DNA of 61,744 nt, from NCBI GenBank assembly GCA_018064605.1, contig JAGHUX010000027.1, positions 1 to 61,744 on the forward strand, given 5' to 3'. The DNA comes from Candidatus Limimorpha caballi. Its GTDB lineage: Bacteria; Bacteroidota; Bacteroidia; Bacteroidales; F082. This document shows positions 1-8,613 of the stretch, piece after piece. The notes below the pieces were generated by a model that saw only the letters and a list, made by a program, of their open reading frames with translations, was not told where the DNA came from and ran no database searches. The position numbers and the translations under genes are program-made. Every line of letters starts with the position of its first letter. Positions within the stretch are counted from its first letter, which is position 1.

Positions 1-268
1 GCACGAAGATCAGTTTCTGCAGCGTCGCCTCGTCGAAGCCCTGCGCCTTGACCTTTATCTCGCAGACGGGGTTGTCGTCGTAGTCCGTACGCTGGTTCTT
101 CTGCAGCTTGCCCTCGTCCATGATGCCGTTCTGTATCTTGTTGAACTCAATGGCATAAACCGGCGAAGTGTTCTGCGCCTGCGACGTGATGCTCAAGAAT
201 GTGATGCATAGCAATGTGAATGAAAATGCAATTAAAAATGTGAATGAATGTGTTGCGTTGTGTTTCAT
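1..268 (-). CDS. secreted protein of unknown function, N-terminal part only
   Basis: The gene begins at an ATG at 268 and runs off the left edge, so only the first 89 residues are seen. Residues 1 to about 36 form a signal peptide: a basic start, a long hydrophobic stretch and a Ser-Gln-Ala-Gln cleavage region. The visible mature part mentions no known motif. A TAnnTTTG promoter box (TACCTTTG) lies 54 bases upstream at 323-330, and an AACTTT-rich tract fills the leader. The family cannot be named from this fragment. Confidence 0.7.
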   Translation of the reverse strand, partial: MKHNATHSFTFLIAFSFTLLCITFLSITSQAQNTSPVYAIEFNKIQNGIMDEGKLQKNQRTDYDDNPVCEIKVKAQGFDEATLQKLIFV

Positions 269-280
269 AGTGCGTCAGCC

Positions 281-315
281 TCTTTTAACTTTACTCTTTT
301 AACTTTTAACTTTTT
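281..315. repeat. AACTTT-type intergenic repeat tract
   Basis: Tandem TTTTAACT-like units lie in the leader of the left-edge gene. This is the first copy of a low-complexity family found in about ten intergenic spaces of the window. Confidence 0.6.
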
Positions 316-322
316 CAGTCGG

Positions 323-330
323 CAAAGGTA
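323..330 (-). promoter_or_regulatory. -7 promoter box (TACCTTTG) of the left-edge gene
   Basis: The minus strand reads TACCTTTG, matching the Bacteroidota -7 consensus TAnnTTTG. No good -33 TTTG is visible at the right spacing. Confidence 0.5.
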
Positions 331-409
331 AGAAATATTCCAATAAGGCATTCGTTTTTTTTGTAATTTCGCAAGTTGAAAAAAATAAAAGATAAAAATA
401 GTAACAATC

Positions 410-2542
410 ATGAAAGTAAAACATTTTCTAACATTTTGCGCCATGGGTATCATAGGATTAAACGCCTGCAATTCAGACAGTTGCGGCATAAAGACAAAAG
501 ACACCGGACAGAATCCATTCTTTGTTGAGAGTGAGTTGCCGTTCGGCGCGCCCGCATTCGACAAGATCAAAATCGAGCATTACAAGCCGGCCTTCATCGA
601 AGGGATGAAGCAGCAGAAAGCCGAGGTCGAAGCCATCTGCAACAGCACGGAAACGCCCACATTCGAGAACACCATCTGGGCCTACGACAAGTCGGGCGAG
701 CTTCTCGGCAACGTCGCGGGTGTCTTCTACAACATGATGGAGTGCATGAGCGACGATGAAATGCAGAAAATAGCGGAAGAGCTGTCGCCTCTCGTATCGG
801 CTCACAGCGACGATATTTCAATGAATGCCAAGCTGTTCGAGAAAATCAAATACGTCTATGACCATCGCGCCGAGATGAGCCTCGACGAGCAGCAGAACCG
901 CGTCGTCGAGAAATACTACAACGATTTCATCCGCGGCGGCGCAGGCCTCAACGCCGAAGACCAGGCCAGGCTGCGTCAGATCAACGAACGCCTGTCGCTC
1001 GTGAACCTGCAGTTCAACCAGAACATGCTCGCCGAGAATGCGGCGTTCAAGATGGTTGTCGATAATGTCGAAGACCTCGCCGGACTTCCGGAAGCGAACA
1101 TCGCGGCGGCAGCGCAACAGGCTGAGTCTGAAGGTCTTAAAGGCAAATACGTCTTCACCACCGCCAAGCCGAGCATGATACCGTTCCTCACCTACGCCGA
1201 GAACCGCGCACTCCGCGAGAAACTTTACAAAGGCTACATCAACCGCTGCAACAACGACAATGAGAACGACAACAAGGAGGTCATCAGCGAGATAGTGAAC
1301 CTCCGCTTGCAGAAGGCTCAACTTCTTGGCTATGAAGACTATGCGTCGTTCGTCTTGGCCAACAACATGGCAAAAGACGTCCCGACCGTTGACAACTTCC
1401 TCGCCAATCTCTTCGAGCCGGCCTTGAATGTCGCCAAAAAGGAACTCGCCGAGATGCAGTCCATCGCCGACAGCGAAGGCGCCGGTTTCAAGCTCGCCTC
1501 ATGGGACTGGTGGTACTACGCTGAGAAGGTGCGCAAGGCGAAGTACGATTTCGACGAGAACCAGCTCAAGCCTTACCTCTCGCTCGACAACGTGCGCAAC
1601 GGTATGTTTATGGCAGCCAACAAGTTATACGGAATCTCGTTTGAAAAGAGAACCGACATCCCGGTCTATTTCGACGGCGTTGAGACATTTGAGGTCAAAG
1701 AAGCCGACGGCACGACGTTAGGCCTCCTCTACCTCGACTACTTCCCGCGTGCGAGCAAAGGCACCGGCGCATGGTGCACCTCATTCCGCGAAGGCGGCTA
1801 CGACATCAACGGCGTGCGTCATCCGGCCCTGGTGCAGCTCGTGATGAACTTCACGCCCGCGACAGGCAGCGAGCCGTCATTGCTCAACTGGGACGAGACA
1901 GAGACGATGTGGCATGAGTTCGGACACAGCCTCCACGCTTTCTTCTCAGAAGGCAGATACACAAGGACTTGCGGCAACGTCCCGCGCGACTACGTTGAGC
2001 TCCCTTCACAAATCATGGAGGAATGGGCCAACGACCCCGAAGTCATCCGCATGTACGCGAAACATTATCAGACAAACGAAGTGATGCCGGATTCCTTGAT
2101 TAACAAGCTCGAAAACAGCGGCAACTTCAACCAAGGCTTTAACACCGTGGAGTTCCTCGCGGCTGCAATCCTCGACATGGAATATCACAAGGTGAAAGAA
2201 GTCAAGACTCTGGACATCAACGCTTTCGAGAAAGAGGCGATGGACAAAATCGGTCTCATCGACGAAATCGTGCCGCGTTACAGAAGCACGTATTACGGGC
2301 ACATCTTCGGCGGCGGCTATGCAGCCGGTTACTACGTCTATTACTGGGCTGAAGTGCTCGACACCGACGCTTTCAATTACTTCAAACAATCAGGCGACCT
2401 GTTCAACCCCGAACTCGCCAAGTCATTCAGGCTCAACTGCTTGCAGGAATGCGGCAACGATGAAGGGATGGTTCAGTACAAGAAATTCCGCGGGCAGGAG
2501 CCTAGCCTCGACGGATTCCTGAAGAAACACGGACTGAAGTAA
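410..2542 (+). CDS. dcp: M3-family oligopeptidase / peptidyl-dipeptidase, lipoprotein
   Basis: A zinc metallopeptidase of the thimet oligopeptidase/Dcp family (M3), 710 residues, the usual family length. The zinc site is visible: HEFGH at residues 502-506 and the third ligand, Glu530, in the VELPSQ motif 28 residues after the first His. The first 20 residues form a lipoprotein signal ending Leu-Asn-Ala-Cys, so the enzyme is probably anchored in the cell envelope and trims short peptides there; many Bacteroidales paralogues are built this way. It is transcribed alone, away from the left-edge gene, and ends at a strong hairpin. Whether it acts as a dipeptidyl carboxypeptidase or a general oligopeptidase cannot be decided from sequence. 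Confidence 0.92.
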   Translation: MKVKHFLTFCAMGIIGLNACNSDSCGIKTKDTGQNPFFVESELPFGAPAFDKIKIEHYKPAFIEGMKQQKAEVEAICNSTETPTFENTIWAYDKSGELLGNVAGVFYNMMECMSDDEMQKIAEELSPLVSAHSDDISMNAKLFEKIKYVYDHRAEMSLDEQQNRVVEKYYNDFIRGGAGLNAEDQARLRQINERLSLVNLQFNQNMLAENAAFKMVVDNVEDLAGLPEANIAAAAQQAESEGLKGKYVFTTAKPSMIPFLTYAENRALREKLYKGYINRCNNDNENDNKEVISEIVNLRLQKAQLLGYEDYASFVLANNMAKDVPTVDNFLANLFEPALNVAKKELAEMQSIADSEGAGFKLASWDWWYYAEKVRKAKYDFDENQLKPYLSLDNVRNGMFMAANKLYGISFEKRTDIPVYFDGVETFEVKEADGTTLGLLYLDYFPRASKGTGAWCTSFREGGYDINGVRHPALVQLVMNFTPATGSEPSLLNWDETETMWHEFGHSLHAFFSEGRYTRTCGNVPRDYVELPSQIMEEWANDPEVIRMYAKHYQTNEVMPDSLINKLENSGNFNQGFNTVEFLAAAILDMEYHKVKEVKTLDINAFEKEAMDKIGLIDEIVPRYRSTYYGHIFGGGYAAGYYVYYWAEVLDTDAFNYFKQSGDLFNPELAKSFRLNCLQECGNDEGMVQYKKFRGQEPSLDGFLKKHGLK

Positions 2543-2548
2543 ACGTGA

Positions 2549-2622
2549 CACGCCAAGGCGTGAAATGCAAATCGCTTCGCGAATGTGCGGCCTGCAGCCG
2601 ATGTGCGCGAAGCGATTTTTAT
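2549..2622. terminator. bidirectional hairpin terminator between convergent genes
   Basis: Two inverted repeats follow the peptidase gene: CACGCC/GGCGTG at 2549-2562, then a 12-13 bp stem AATCGCTTCGCG/CGCGAAGCGATT (2570-2581 with 2606-2617) followed by a T-rich run. The stem reaches the end of the convergent Sel1 gene, so it can stop transcripts from both sides. Confidence 0.8.
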
Positions 2623-3392
2623 TTATTGCTGTCTGATAAAAACTGTACCGGAAATCCACCATCTTCCGCTTCCTTGAATAGTTTTTGGGCTATATCCGGA
2701 TTCTTATCAACCCCACGTCCGAGATAATAGCATCTGCCAAGATTATATGCGGCCACAGGCCCTGCGCCTTTCTCGTATCCGAGTTTGTAATGCCGAAAGG
2801 CCTGTGCTTCATCTTGAGGCACGCCGCGTCCTTCGTGGTAGCATAGCCCCATCATATTGAATGCTTCCGGGTCATCTTTCGCCATCGCCATCTTCAACAG
2901 CTCAATGGCACGGGCATAATCCCTGTACTTCTTCGGTCCGATGGTTAGCATATTGGCAAGATTGACCATAGCAAATACGCAGCCGTGCACCACAGCCTTC
3001 TCAAACCAGTACTTGGCCCAGCGGTCACTGCGTTTCACTCCACAGCCCTCCATATACATAGTGCCAAGATTGTTCATTGCCATCGGAGAGCCTCGGTCCA
3101 CCATTTTGTATAAGATCTGCAGGGCCTTTGGATAATCGTTCCCCCCGAACCAGTTTGCAGTATATCCGTACGATAAAAGTTCTCCCGCCCATAAATCCTC
3201 ATCGGCCCAGGCAATCAGAAGATATCTCAATCCCTCTTCCGATTTCCCTTCTGACAGAAGGCGCAATCCGGTGCAGATGCATTCCTCATCATAGTTTCTC
3301 GGAACATATTTATCTTCCGGTTTTGGTGCAAATCTCAAAGAAAAGCATCCTTTGTAAATCTCGGTACTGGGTTCAATTAAAGCATTGCTCAT
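2619..3392 (-). CDS. Sel1-like (tetratricopeptide) repeat protein
   Basis: 257 residues made largely of Sel1-type TPR units of about 36 residues, recognisable by repeated A-x-x-x-L-G-x-x-Y/C-x-x-G-x-G-V signatures such as MNNLGTMYMEGCGV, FNMMGLCYHEGRGV and YNLGRCYYLGRGV. Such alpha-solenoids usually hold protein partners. There is no signal peptide, so it is likely cytoplasmic. It is the last gene of a three-gene operon, 20 bases after the deiminase-fold gene, which suggests it supports or tethers that enzyme, but no specific role is evident. Confidence 0.8.
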   Translation of the reverse strand: MSNALIEPSTEIYKGCFSLRFAPKPEDKYVPRNYDEECICTGLRLLSEGKSEEGLRYLLIAWADEDLWAGELLSYGYTANWFGGNDYPKALQILYKMVDRGSPMAMNNLGTMYMEGCGVKRSDRWAKYWFEKAVVHGCVFAMVNLANMLTIGPKKYRDYARAIELLKMAMAKDDPEAFNMMGLCYHEGRGVPQDEAQAFRHYKLGYEKGAGPVAAYNLGRCYYLGRGVDKNPDIAQKLFKEAEDGGFPVQFLSDSNK

Positions 3393-3412
3393 AAGTCACT
3401 TTTGCTTAAAAA

Positions 3413-4270
3413 TTAGTCTCTACACGGTTCTTCCCTAATTGTCCAGCTACAGCAGTTGAAGCAACCGCCGTGAATCACAAGGTCACTGGCATCCACCATC
3501 TCGATGCGCCCTGCATACTCCGGCATCAGGCGTGAAATCTGCCCAAGAGCCTGCTCGTCCTCCTCAATGCCGAACTTCGGAAGAATCAGCACCTGCTCTG
3601 TCTGGAGCCAGTTGATATAGGCCCAACTGTGCTTGTGAGGCTTCCTGTTGGTGCGGAAAGTCAATTCTTCCACCCGTTTGAAGAAAGGCTTCAGGATATT
3701 GCGGAATCGTTCAGCCATCCTGCTGTCGAAGTCCGCATAGTTCGTCAGCAAGACCCTGTCTCCACCGATATACCGGCAGATTCCGTCCGAGTGGCCGAAT
3801 TCCTCGTTCGCATCCCAGGGCAGGATGACAAGCCTTGCACCAAGCGCACTCTCGATATAATGGATGAACCAGGACAGGTTATCACTCGGATTCTCCTCGA
3901 AAATCTTGCTCGTCATTATCGCACGCCCGTCAGCCTTGACCACATTGCCGCCATCAATCTTGACCGTACCGAGCATATTGCTGCAAGTATATCCCAGCTT
4001 CCTGCAAATCTCGTTCCCGTCCGTTATCGTGGCCTTGTCCTTCGCACTGTGGAGCAGATAATCCGGGTGGTAGTCATATCCCATAAATTGGTTAGGCAAT
4101 ACCTGGACAGGCATATAGTCCCGGCACCAGATATCATTTGTCCCTTCAAGAAGAGACCATGGAACCTCATATCTGTCGAGGATTCCGGTCAGTCCCTGGA
4201 ACGCTTTGGGACAGCGTTTCCTAAGCAGGGCGGAAAAGAACACCCTGTTGCATTGGTTGTCTTGTATCAT
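3413..4270 (-). CDS. deiminase-fold enzyme (agmatine / peptidylarginine deiminase family)
   Basis: 285 residues with the marks of the guanidino-group-modifying superfamily: NDIWCRDYMP near residue 47, DGGN in the middle, GHSDG with the catalytic His, and a C-terminal HGGCFNCC (267-274) that supplies the nucleophilic Cys. Relatives hydrolyse agmatine, peptidyl-arginine or free arginine with release of ammonia. It is shorter than agmatine deiminase (about 345-370 residues) and has no signal peptide, unlike secreted Porphyromonas PAD, so neither substrate can be assigned. It sits between an unknown protein (12 bases upstream) and a Sel1 protein, an unusual setting for polyamine metabolism. Confidence 0.75.
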   Translation of the reverse strand: MIQDNQCNRVFFSALLRKRCPKAFQGLTGILDRYEVPWSLLEGTNDIWCRDYMPVQVLPNQFMGYDYHPDYLLHSAKDKATITDGNEICRKLGYTCSNMLGTVKIDGGNVVKADGRAIMTSKIFEENPSDNLSWFIHYIESALGARLVILPWDANEEFGHSDGICRYIGGDRVLLTNYADFDSRMAERFRNILKPFFKRVEELTFRTNRKPHKHSWAYINWLQTEQVLILPKFGIEEDEQALGQISRLMPEYAGRIEMVDASDLVIHGGCFNCCSWTIREEPCRD

Positions 4271-4282
4271 TTTGTTAGTGGA

Positions 4283-4984
4283 TTATTTGACTACAAGAGG
4301 CTTGGATGCAGAAAAAGACCATTTTCTATCGTCAGCCTTTTTCGGCTCCTTCTTTTTATAGTCCTGTTTTCCGTTATCCCTTTCATACTCGTCGTTTTTG
4401 TCATATTCAAATACATTACGGCGCGGATTGGGGCTGAGAAGATCCTCATCTGTTTCAGTATATTGTATGTCATGCCATTGGATTCTCTTATCGCATTCCG
4501 TGTCCAGCGAGAAGCCGTTGATTATATCATACAAATATGTTGAACGGTCATCTTCCCACTTTCTTTCTTTTGATTTACGAAATCGTTTAAGTTCTTTGAA
4601 TGTATCTCCATCCCTATACATCACGGCATACTTTCTTATCAATGCCGAAGCTCGAAAATCGCCGCGCTCGAAGGTTATGTCAAAACCAGATGCGTGTGCA
4701 TGAAGACTCAATAATGGAAAGTTTGGAACATGAGGGATGTCGTCAAGTTTTCCATTTCGATGATAGACGATAGGATCAATTACGCCTTCATAACGTTCTT
4801 TCTCATCATGGAAATAAAACTCAACAGTGCGGATATATACCCTGAATTCGTTATAGACGTCAATATAGCCTCCATACAAAAAAGCAGGAGCAAGGTTTTT
4901 AAATGCCGCAGAGAGTGATTTCTCGTTAAGTCCGTTTTGCTCGATTTCTGAGTAAAATTTCTCGATTTTATCTTTGAGTTTCAT
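4283..4984 (-). CDS. uncharacterised protein, first gene of the deiminase operon
   Basis: 233 residues that I do not recognise. The first 150 residues look globular, rich in aromatic residues, with the segment HAHASGFDITFERGDF; the last 50 are highly charged (Lys, Asp, Glu) and probably disordered. No signal peptide or membrane segment is present. A TATTTTTG box 27 bases upstream makes it the promoter-proximal gene of a three-gene operon with the deiminase-fold enzyme and the Sel1 protein, so it may supply the substrate or target specificity of that enzyme (inference only). Confidence 0.6.
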   Translation of the reverse strand: MKLKDKIEKFYSEIEQNGLNEKSLSAAFKNLAPAFLYGGYIDVYNEFRVYIRTVEFYFHDEKERYEGVIDPIVYHRNGKLDDIPHVPNFPLLSLHAHASGFDITFERGDFRASALIRKYAVMYRDGDTFKELKRFRKSKERKWEDDRSTYLYDIINGFSLDTECDKRIQWHDIQYTETDEDLLSPNPRRNVFEYDKNDEYERDNGKQDYKKKEPKKADDRKWSFSASKPLVVK

Positions 4985-5011
4985 AATGTAATATTTGTCT
5001 TAAAGTCAGTG

Positions 5012-5019
5012 CAAAAATA
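5012..5019 (-). promoter_or_regulatory. -7 promoter box (TATTTTTG) of the deiminase operon
   Basis: The minus strand matches TAnnTTTG exactly, 27 bases before the ATG at 4984. Confidence 0.65.
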
Positions 5020-5103
5020 CGCAATTGTGGAGACATGGACATCAAAGAAAATGTTAAAATTTGTTAAATTTTTTGAAATAATTATTTATTAGCCCAACTA
5101 CAA

Positions 5104-5826
5104 TCACCAGCCCTGAGCCAGCACGTCGGCGATGTGAACCACGCCTATCGGGAGATTCTGTTTCTTTGCATACGAGTCGAGATGCATCAGGCACGACATG
5201 TCGTTAGTAACGATGTATTCAGCGCCGGCAGCGATGGCATCGTCTGTTTTCTGTTTCGCCAAAGCGCACGAAATCGACTCATGCTGGACCGCGAAGAGGC
5301 TGTTGCCGTAGCCGCAGCACACCTCGGGATGCTTCAACTCAATGAGTTCCAATCCGTTGACTTTTGAAAGCAACTGCCGACCTTCGTCTTTCAGCCTCAA
5401 TTCACGCAGCGAAGAGCACGAATCGTGATACACGACCTTGTGCCGGAACACGGCATCGGTGAAACTCGCGTGAAGCTCATTGACAAGGAAATCAGTCAAC
5501 TCACGGATGTTCTCGACGACACGCTTGTATTCAAGATGCGAGCCAGTGTTGTAAAAAAGCTCCTTGTACCTCGTCTTGATGAAACCGACGCACGACGCGT
5601 TGACCCCGACAATCGGACGGTTGTTCGGGAAATCTTTCAAGAACTTCTCCCCCAACGCTTTGGCGTCATCTTCGAAGCCGCTGTTGAAGGCTATCTTGCC
5701 GCAGCATGTCTGCTCGGGATTGTATTCGACATCGACATTGCACGCCTGAAGCAGCTTCAGGACATTCATCGCCGTCATCGGATAGAACTGGTCAATGACG
5801 CATGAAACAAACAAATCAACTGTCAT
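5104..5826 (-). CDS. (Fe-S)-binding cysteine-rich protein, LutA/YkgE-like
   Basis: A cysteine-rich (CCG) domain protein of the LutA/GlpC/heterodisulfide reductase B type, with two CCG motifs (CCGKIAF in the first half, CCGYGN in the second) that bind iron-sulfur clusters or a thiol site. LutA works with LutB and LutC in lactate oxidation, but neither is next to it here. The start is placed at the ATG at 5826, giving 240 residues, because a TATTTTTG promoter box at 5842-5849 covers the longer alternative start at 5844. Family members begin near MTVDLFVSC. An exact redox partner cannot be named. Confidence 0.8.
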   Translation of the reverse strand: MTVDLFVSCVIDQFYPMTAMNVLKLLQACNVDVEYNPEQTCCGKIAFNSGFEDDAKALGEKFLKDFPNNRPIVGVNASCVGFIKTRYKELFYNTGSHLEYKRVVENIRELTDFLVNELHASFTDAVFRHKVVYHDSCSSLRELRLKDEGRQLLSKVNGLELIELKHPEVCCGYGNSLFAVQHESISCALAKQKTDDAIAAGAEYIVTNDMSCLMHLDSYAKKQNLPIGVVHIADVLAQGW

Positions 5827-5841
5827 CTCGGAAAATTTCGG

Positions 5842-5849
5842 CAAAAATA
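5842..5849 (-). promoter_or_regulatory. -7 promoter box (TATTTTTG) of the LutA-like gene
   Basis: The box overlaps the upstream candidate start at 5844, which therefore cannot be the start of translation; the ATG at 5826 lies 15 bases downstream. Confidence 0.65.
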
Positions 5850-5859
5850 GGTAAAAAAT

Positions 5860-5913
5860 TTGAAAGTTTATAAAGTTTTTAAAGTTTAAAAGTTTTTAAA
5901 GTTTGAAAGTTAA
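5860..5913. repeat. AACTTT-type intergenic repeat tract
   Basis: On the minus strand this reads as alternating AACTTT, AAACTTT and TTATAAACTTT units. It contains the aroA stop codon and runs up to the LutA-like promoter. Confidence 0.65.
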
Positions 5914-7151
5914 AAGAGTTTGGAAAAATCATCCCAGAAATCAGGATACGACTTTGAGACGGCCTCCGCATTTTCAATTTCAACCGCGCCAATCTTCAAC
6001 GACAATGGAGCCAGAGCCATCGCAATACGGTGGTCGTCGTGCGAGTCGAAAACAACAGGGTTCACTTCGGAGAAAAACGGAATATTTCGCAACGCGCTCA
6101 TTTTCAATATGTCATCGGATATTTTTTCAAACTCCACCCCTATCTTATTTAGTTCTGTGACCATCGCATCAACTCGGTCCGACTCTTTTATGGCGAGATT
6201 CCTCAGACCCGTGAACGTCGCACCGACCTGAAGTCCGGCGCATGTCGCCACGACGGCGGGAAACAAATCCGGCGCGTCAGTGAAGTCAAATTCAAATAAA
6301 TTTTTACAATTCGACGTTGATTTCACGACAGTTGCGCCTCCATCTTCAAATATCGTCCTAACGCCGAACCCGTCGAAAATTCCGGCAACTATTTTGTCAC
6401 CTTGAACGGATTTCTCCTTCAGATTCCGCAGGAAAGCCGGTCCGCCGTCGCTCAACGCCACAATCTCATACCAATACGAAGCCGCGCTCCAATCGCTTTC
6501 CACAACGTATTCAACATTTTGATAATCAGAATGTTCGACAACAATGTCACGACCGTCGCGACACACTTTCGCGTCATATTCCGTCATAATCCCGACAGTC
6601 ATGTCGATGTACGGCAACGAAGTGAGTCCGCCGTTGAGATGCAGTTTGAGGCCGTTTTCAAAAGTCGGGGCGGCGAGCAGCAACGACGACGCATACTGCG
6701 AACTTTGACTGACATCGACGGAGACGCAGCCGCCTTTGAGTTCCCTGCCTTTAATAATCAATGGCGGAAAACCTTCATCAGATTGATATTCAATGTCAGC
6801 GTCGAGTTGCCGCAACGCATCAACGAGATGTCTGACGGGACGTTCACGCATCCTGCCGGAGCCGGTGAGAAGCCATTTTCCAGGTCTCAATGACAATGCC
6901 GTCGCCAGGAAACGGAACACAGTGCCCGCATTGCGGCAGTCAACCTCTTTTAGTGAATATTGTCCTTTATTATTGTTAATAAACTTTAACAATTCCGAAA
7001 GGAGTCCGGTATCATCGGCTTTTGAGAGATTACCTATTTTCGGTTCAAAACCTGCATAATGACAAATCATCAAGGCGCGGTTGCTCTCGCTCTTGCTACC
7101 CACAAGCGGCACACTGACTTTAAAGTTATTATTTAACAAACGAACCCTCAT
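5910..7151 (-). CDS. aroA: 3-phosphoshikimate 1-carboxyvinyltransferase (EPSP synthase)
   Basis: Transfers the enolpyruvyl group of PEP to shikimate 3-phosphate, the sixth step of the shikimate pathway. The fold signatures are present: GSKSESNRALM near the N-terminus, the NAGTVFRFL motif that binds PEP, and SDRVDAM with DHRIAMA in the second half. The ATG at 7151 gives 413 residues; an upstream TTG at 7169 is a less likely start. The gene overlaps the end of aroB by 23 bases, and its stop codon lies inside the AACTTT-type repeat. Last gene of porX-tsaE-aroB-aroA. Confidence 0.93.
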   Translation of the reverse strand: MRVRLLNNNFKVSVPLVGSKSESNRALMICHYAGFEPKIGNLSKADDTGLLSELLKFINNNKGQYSLKEVDCRNAGTVFRFLATALSLRPGKWLLTGSGRMRERPVRHLVDALRQLDADIEYQSDEGFPPLIIKGRELKGGCVSVDVSQSSQYASSLLLAAPTFENGLKLHLNGGLTSLPYIDMTVGIMTEYDAKVCRDGRDIVVEHSDYQNVEYVVESDWSAASYWYEIVALSDGGPAFLRNLKEKSVQGDKIVAGIFDGFGVRTIFEDGGATVVKSTSNCKNLFEFDFTDAPDLFPAVVATCAGLQVGATFTGLRNLAIKESDRVDAMVTELNKIGVEFEKISDDILKMSALRNIPFFSEVNPVVFDSHDDHRIAMALAPLSLKIGAVEIENAEAVSKSYPDFWDDFSKLF

Positions 7152-8175
7152 CACCAAGAAAATCAACAAGATAGTGCAATGACTCGATTATATCGCTTTC
7201 TTCTACGACAATGTCATAACGTGGTTTTTCAGGTTCGGAGACCAACACGAAGCGGATATTTCCATCCGCGTTTTTCTTGTCATGACGCATTATATCAATC
7301 AAAGCATTGAGATTCAAATCTTTAAGATTGAAAATATCAAATTTTTCTTTGTATAACGTCTTATAAAACCGCGTCCATTCCGCGTCCAAACCGCAATATT
7401 TTTCAGACAGCCGCAATGCCGGAATGATGCCAATGGCGACAGCCTCGCCATGAAGCATATAATTTTGTGAATCAAGAAGATACGTCTCAATGGCATGACC
7501 GACAGTGTGGCCGAAATTCAAGACTTTCCGCGGTCCGGCCTCGTTCGGGTCACTTTGAGTTATTTTCCACTTGGCTTCAATGGCTTTTTTCACAAACTCC
7601 TGACCAACAGGCAGTTGCGCGTCGAAAAACGATTTGTCGGAAATGAACCCGTACTTTATCATCTCCGCCAGTCCCGATTTCTGCTCGCGCACAGGCAATG
7701 TCATCAGAAAATCAGTATCGACATAAACTGCCACCGGATTGGAAAACAGTCCGATTTGGTTTTTAAGTCCTTGGAAATCAACGCCAGTCTTTCCGCCGAC
7801 AGCGGCGTCAACCATCGACAGAAGCGTCGTCGGCACGTTGATGAAGTCGATGCCACGCTGATAACACGAAGCCGCAAAACCGCCCATGTCCGACACCACA
7901 CCGCCTCCGAGATTAATCATCAGCGAATTCCTGTCAGCATGATTCTCGACAAGCTGCGACCAGATTTTCTGGACCGTGTCAAGATTCTTGCAATTCTCAC
8001 CCGAAGGGATTTCAATCAGCGTGAAGTCGCTGATCTTCGTCTTTTCAAAAAACAGCGGCAGACAGAAATTAATCGTATTCCCATCAACAAGAACAAATGT
8101 TTTTGAATGAGAATCAATCATTTGCAGCAGCTGCCCGACATTTTCAGAATACAGGACCATTATGTGAGTGTACAT
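7129..8175 (-). CDS. aroB: 3-dehydroquinate synthase
   Basis: Makes 3-dehydroquinate from DAHP, the second shikimate step, using NAD and a metal. Seen are GGGVVSDMGGFAAS (NAD binding), PTTLLSMVDAAVGGKTGV (active site) and LNFGHTVGHAIE with a metal-binding His. At 348 residues it is of normal length. Two ATG codons, at 8175 and 8160, are possible starts. It follows tsaE by 9 bases and overlaps aroA, so two consecutive-pathway enzymes are likely made together. Confidence 0.93.
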   Translation of the reverse strand: MYTHIMVLYSENVGQLLQMIDSHSKTFVLVDGNTINFCLPLFFEKTKISDFTLIEIPSGENCKNLDTVQKIWSQLVENHADRNSLMINLGGGVVSDMGGFAASCYQRGIDFINVPTTLLSMVDAAVGGKTGVDFQGLKNQIGLFSNPVAVYVDTDFLMTLPVREQKSGLAEMIKYGFISDKSFFDAQLPVGQEFVKKAIEAKWKITQSDPNEAGPRKVLNFGHTVGHAIETYLLDSQNYMLHGEAVAIGIIPALRLSEKYCGLDAEWTRFYKTLYKEKFDIFNLKDLNLNALIDIMRHDKKNADGNIRFVLVSEPEKPRYDIVVEESDIIESLHYLVDFLGDEGSFVK

Positions 8176-8184
8176 TTAAACGTT

Positions 8185-8613
8185 TCAGACCACGGAACAA
8201 GTGATTTTCCTCGACGTGTCGGTGTTTCCCAACGCAATCTCGACTTTGACGAAATGATCCGGCATGAGCGGGTCGATGAGTTCAGGCCATTCGAGCAGAC
8301 AGAGATGTCCGCTGTAGAAATAATCCTCGTAGCCGATGTCGAACACCTCCTCGAGCCGTTTTATTCTGTAAAAGTCGAAATGAAAGATCGAATCATTTTC
8401 CGTAAGATATTCATTTACAAGGGCGAATGTCGGACTGTTGACTTCATCAGTCACGCCCATCCGATGGCACAGGTTCTTTATAAGCGTGGTTTTTCCCGCG
8501 CCCATCGGGCCGTAAAAAGCGATGATGTCGGACTTGTCGCGCCACGAGAGCAGCAAGTCGGTGACTTGTGAAAGCGCCTCGACGCTGTCTATCTCAAAAG
8601 TTTTCGTTTCCAT
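8185..8613 (-). CDS. tsaE: tRNA t6A biosynthesis ATPase TsaE
   Basis: The small ATPase of the TsaB-TsaD-TsaE complex that makes N6-threonylcarbamoyladenosine at position 37 of ANN-decoding tRNAs. The Walker A motif GPMGAGKTT and the following NSPTFALVNEY and HFDFYR motifs are typical. 142 residues is normal. Its ATG shares one base with the porX stop codon (TAATG), which indicates translational coupling. Confidence 0.92.
   Translation of the reverse strand: METKTFEIDSVEALSQVTDLLLSWRDKSDIIAFYGPMGAGKTTLIKNLCHRMGVTDEVNSPTFALVNEYLTENDSIFHFDFYRIKRLEEVFDIGYEDYFYSGHLCLLEWPELIDPLMPDHFVKVEIALGNTDTSRKITCSVV

Noticed and set aside
5104..5826. LutA as part of a lactate-utilisation operon
   Set aside because: No LutB- or LutC-like gene is adjacent; only the family resemblance can be claimed.
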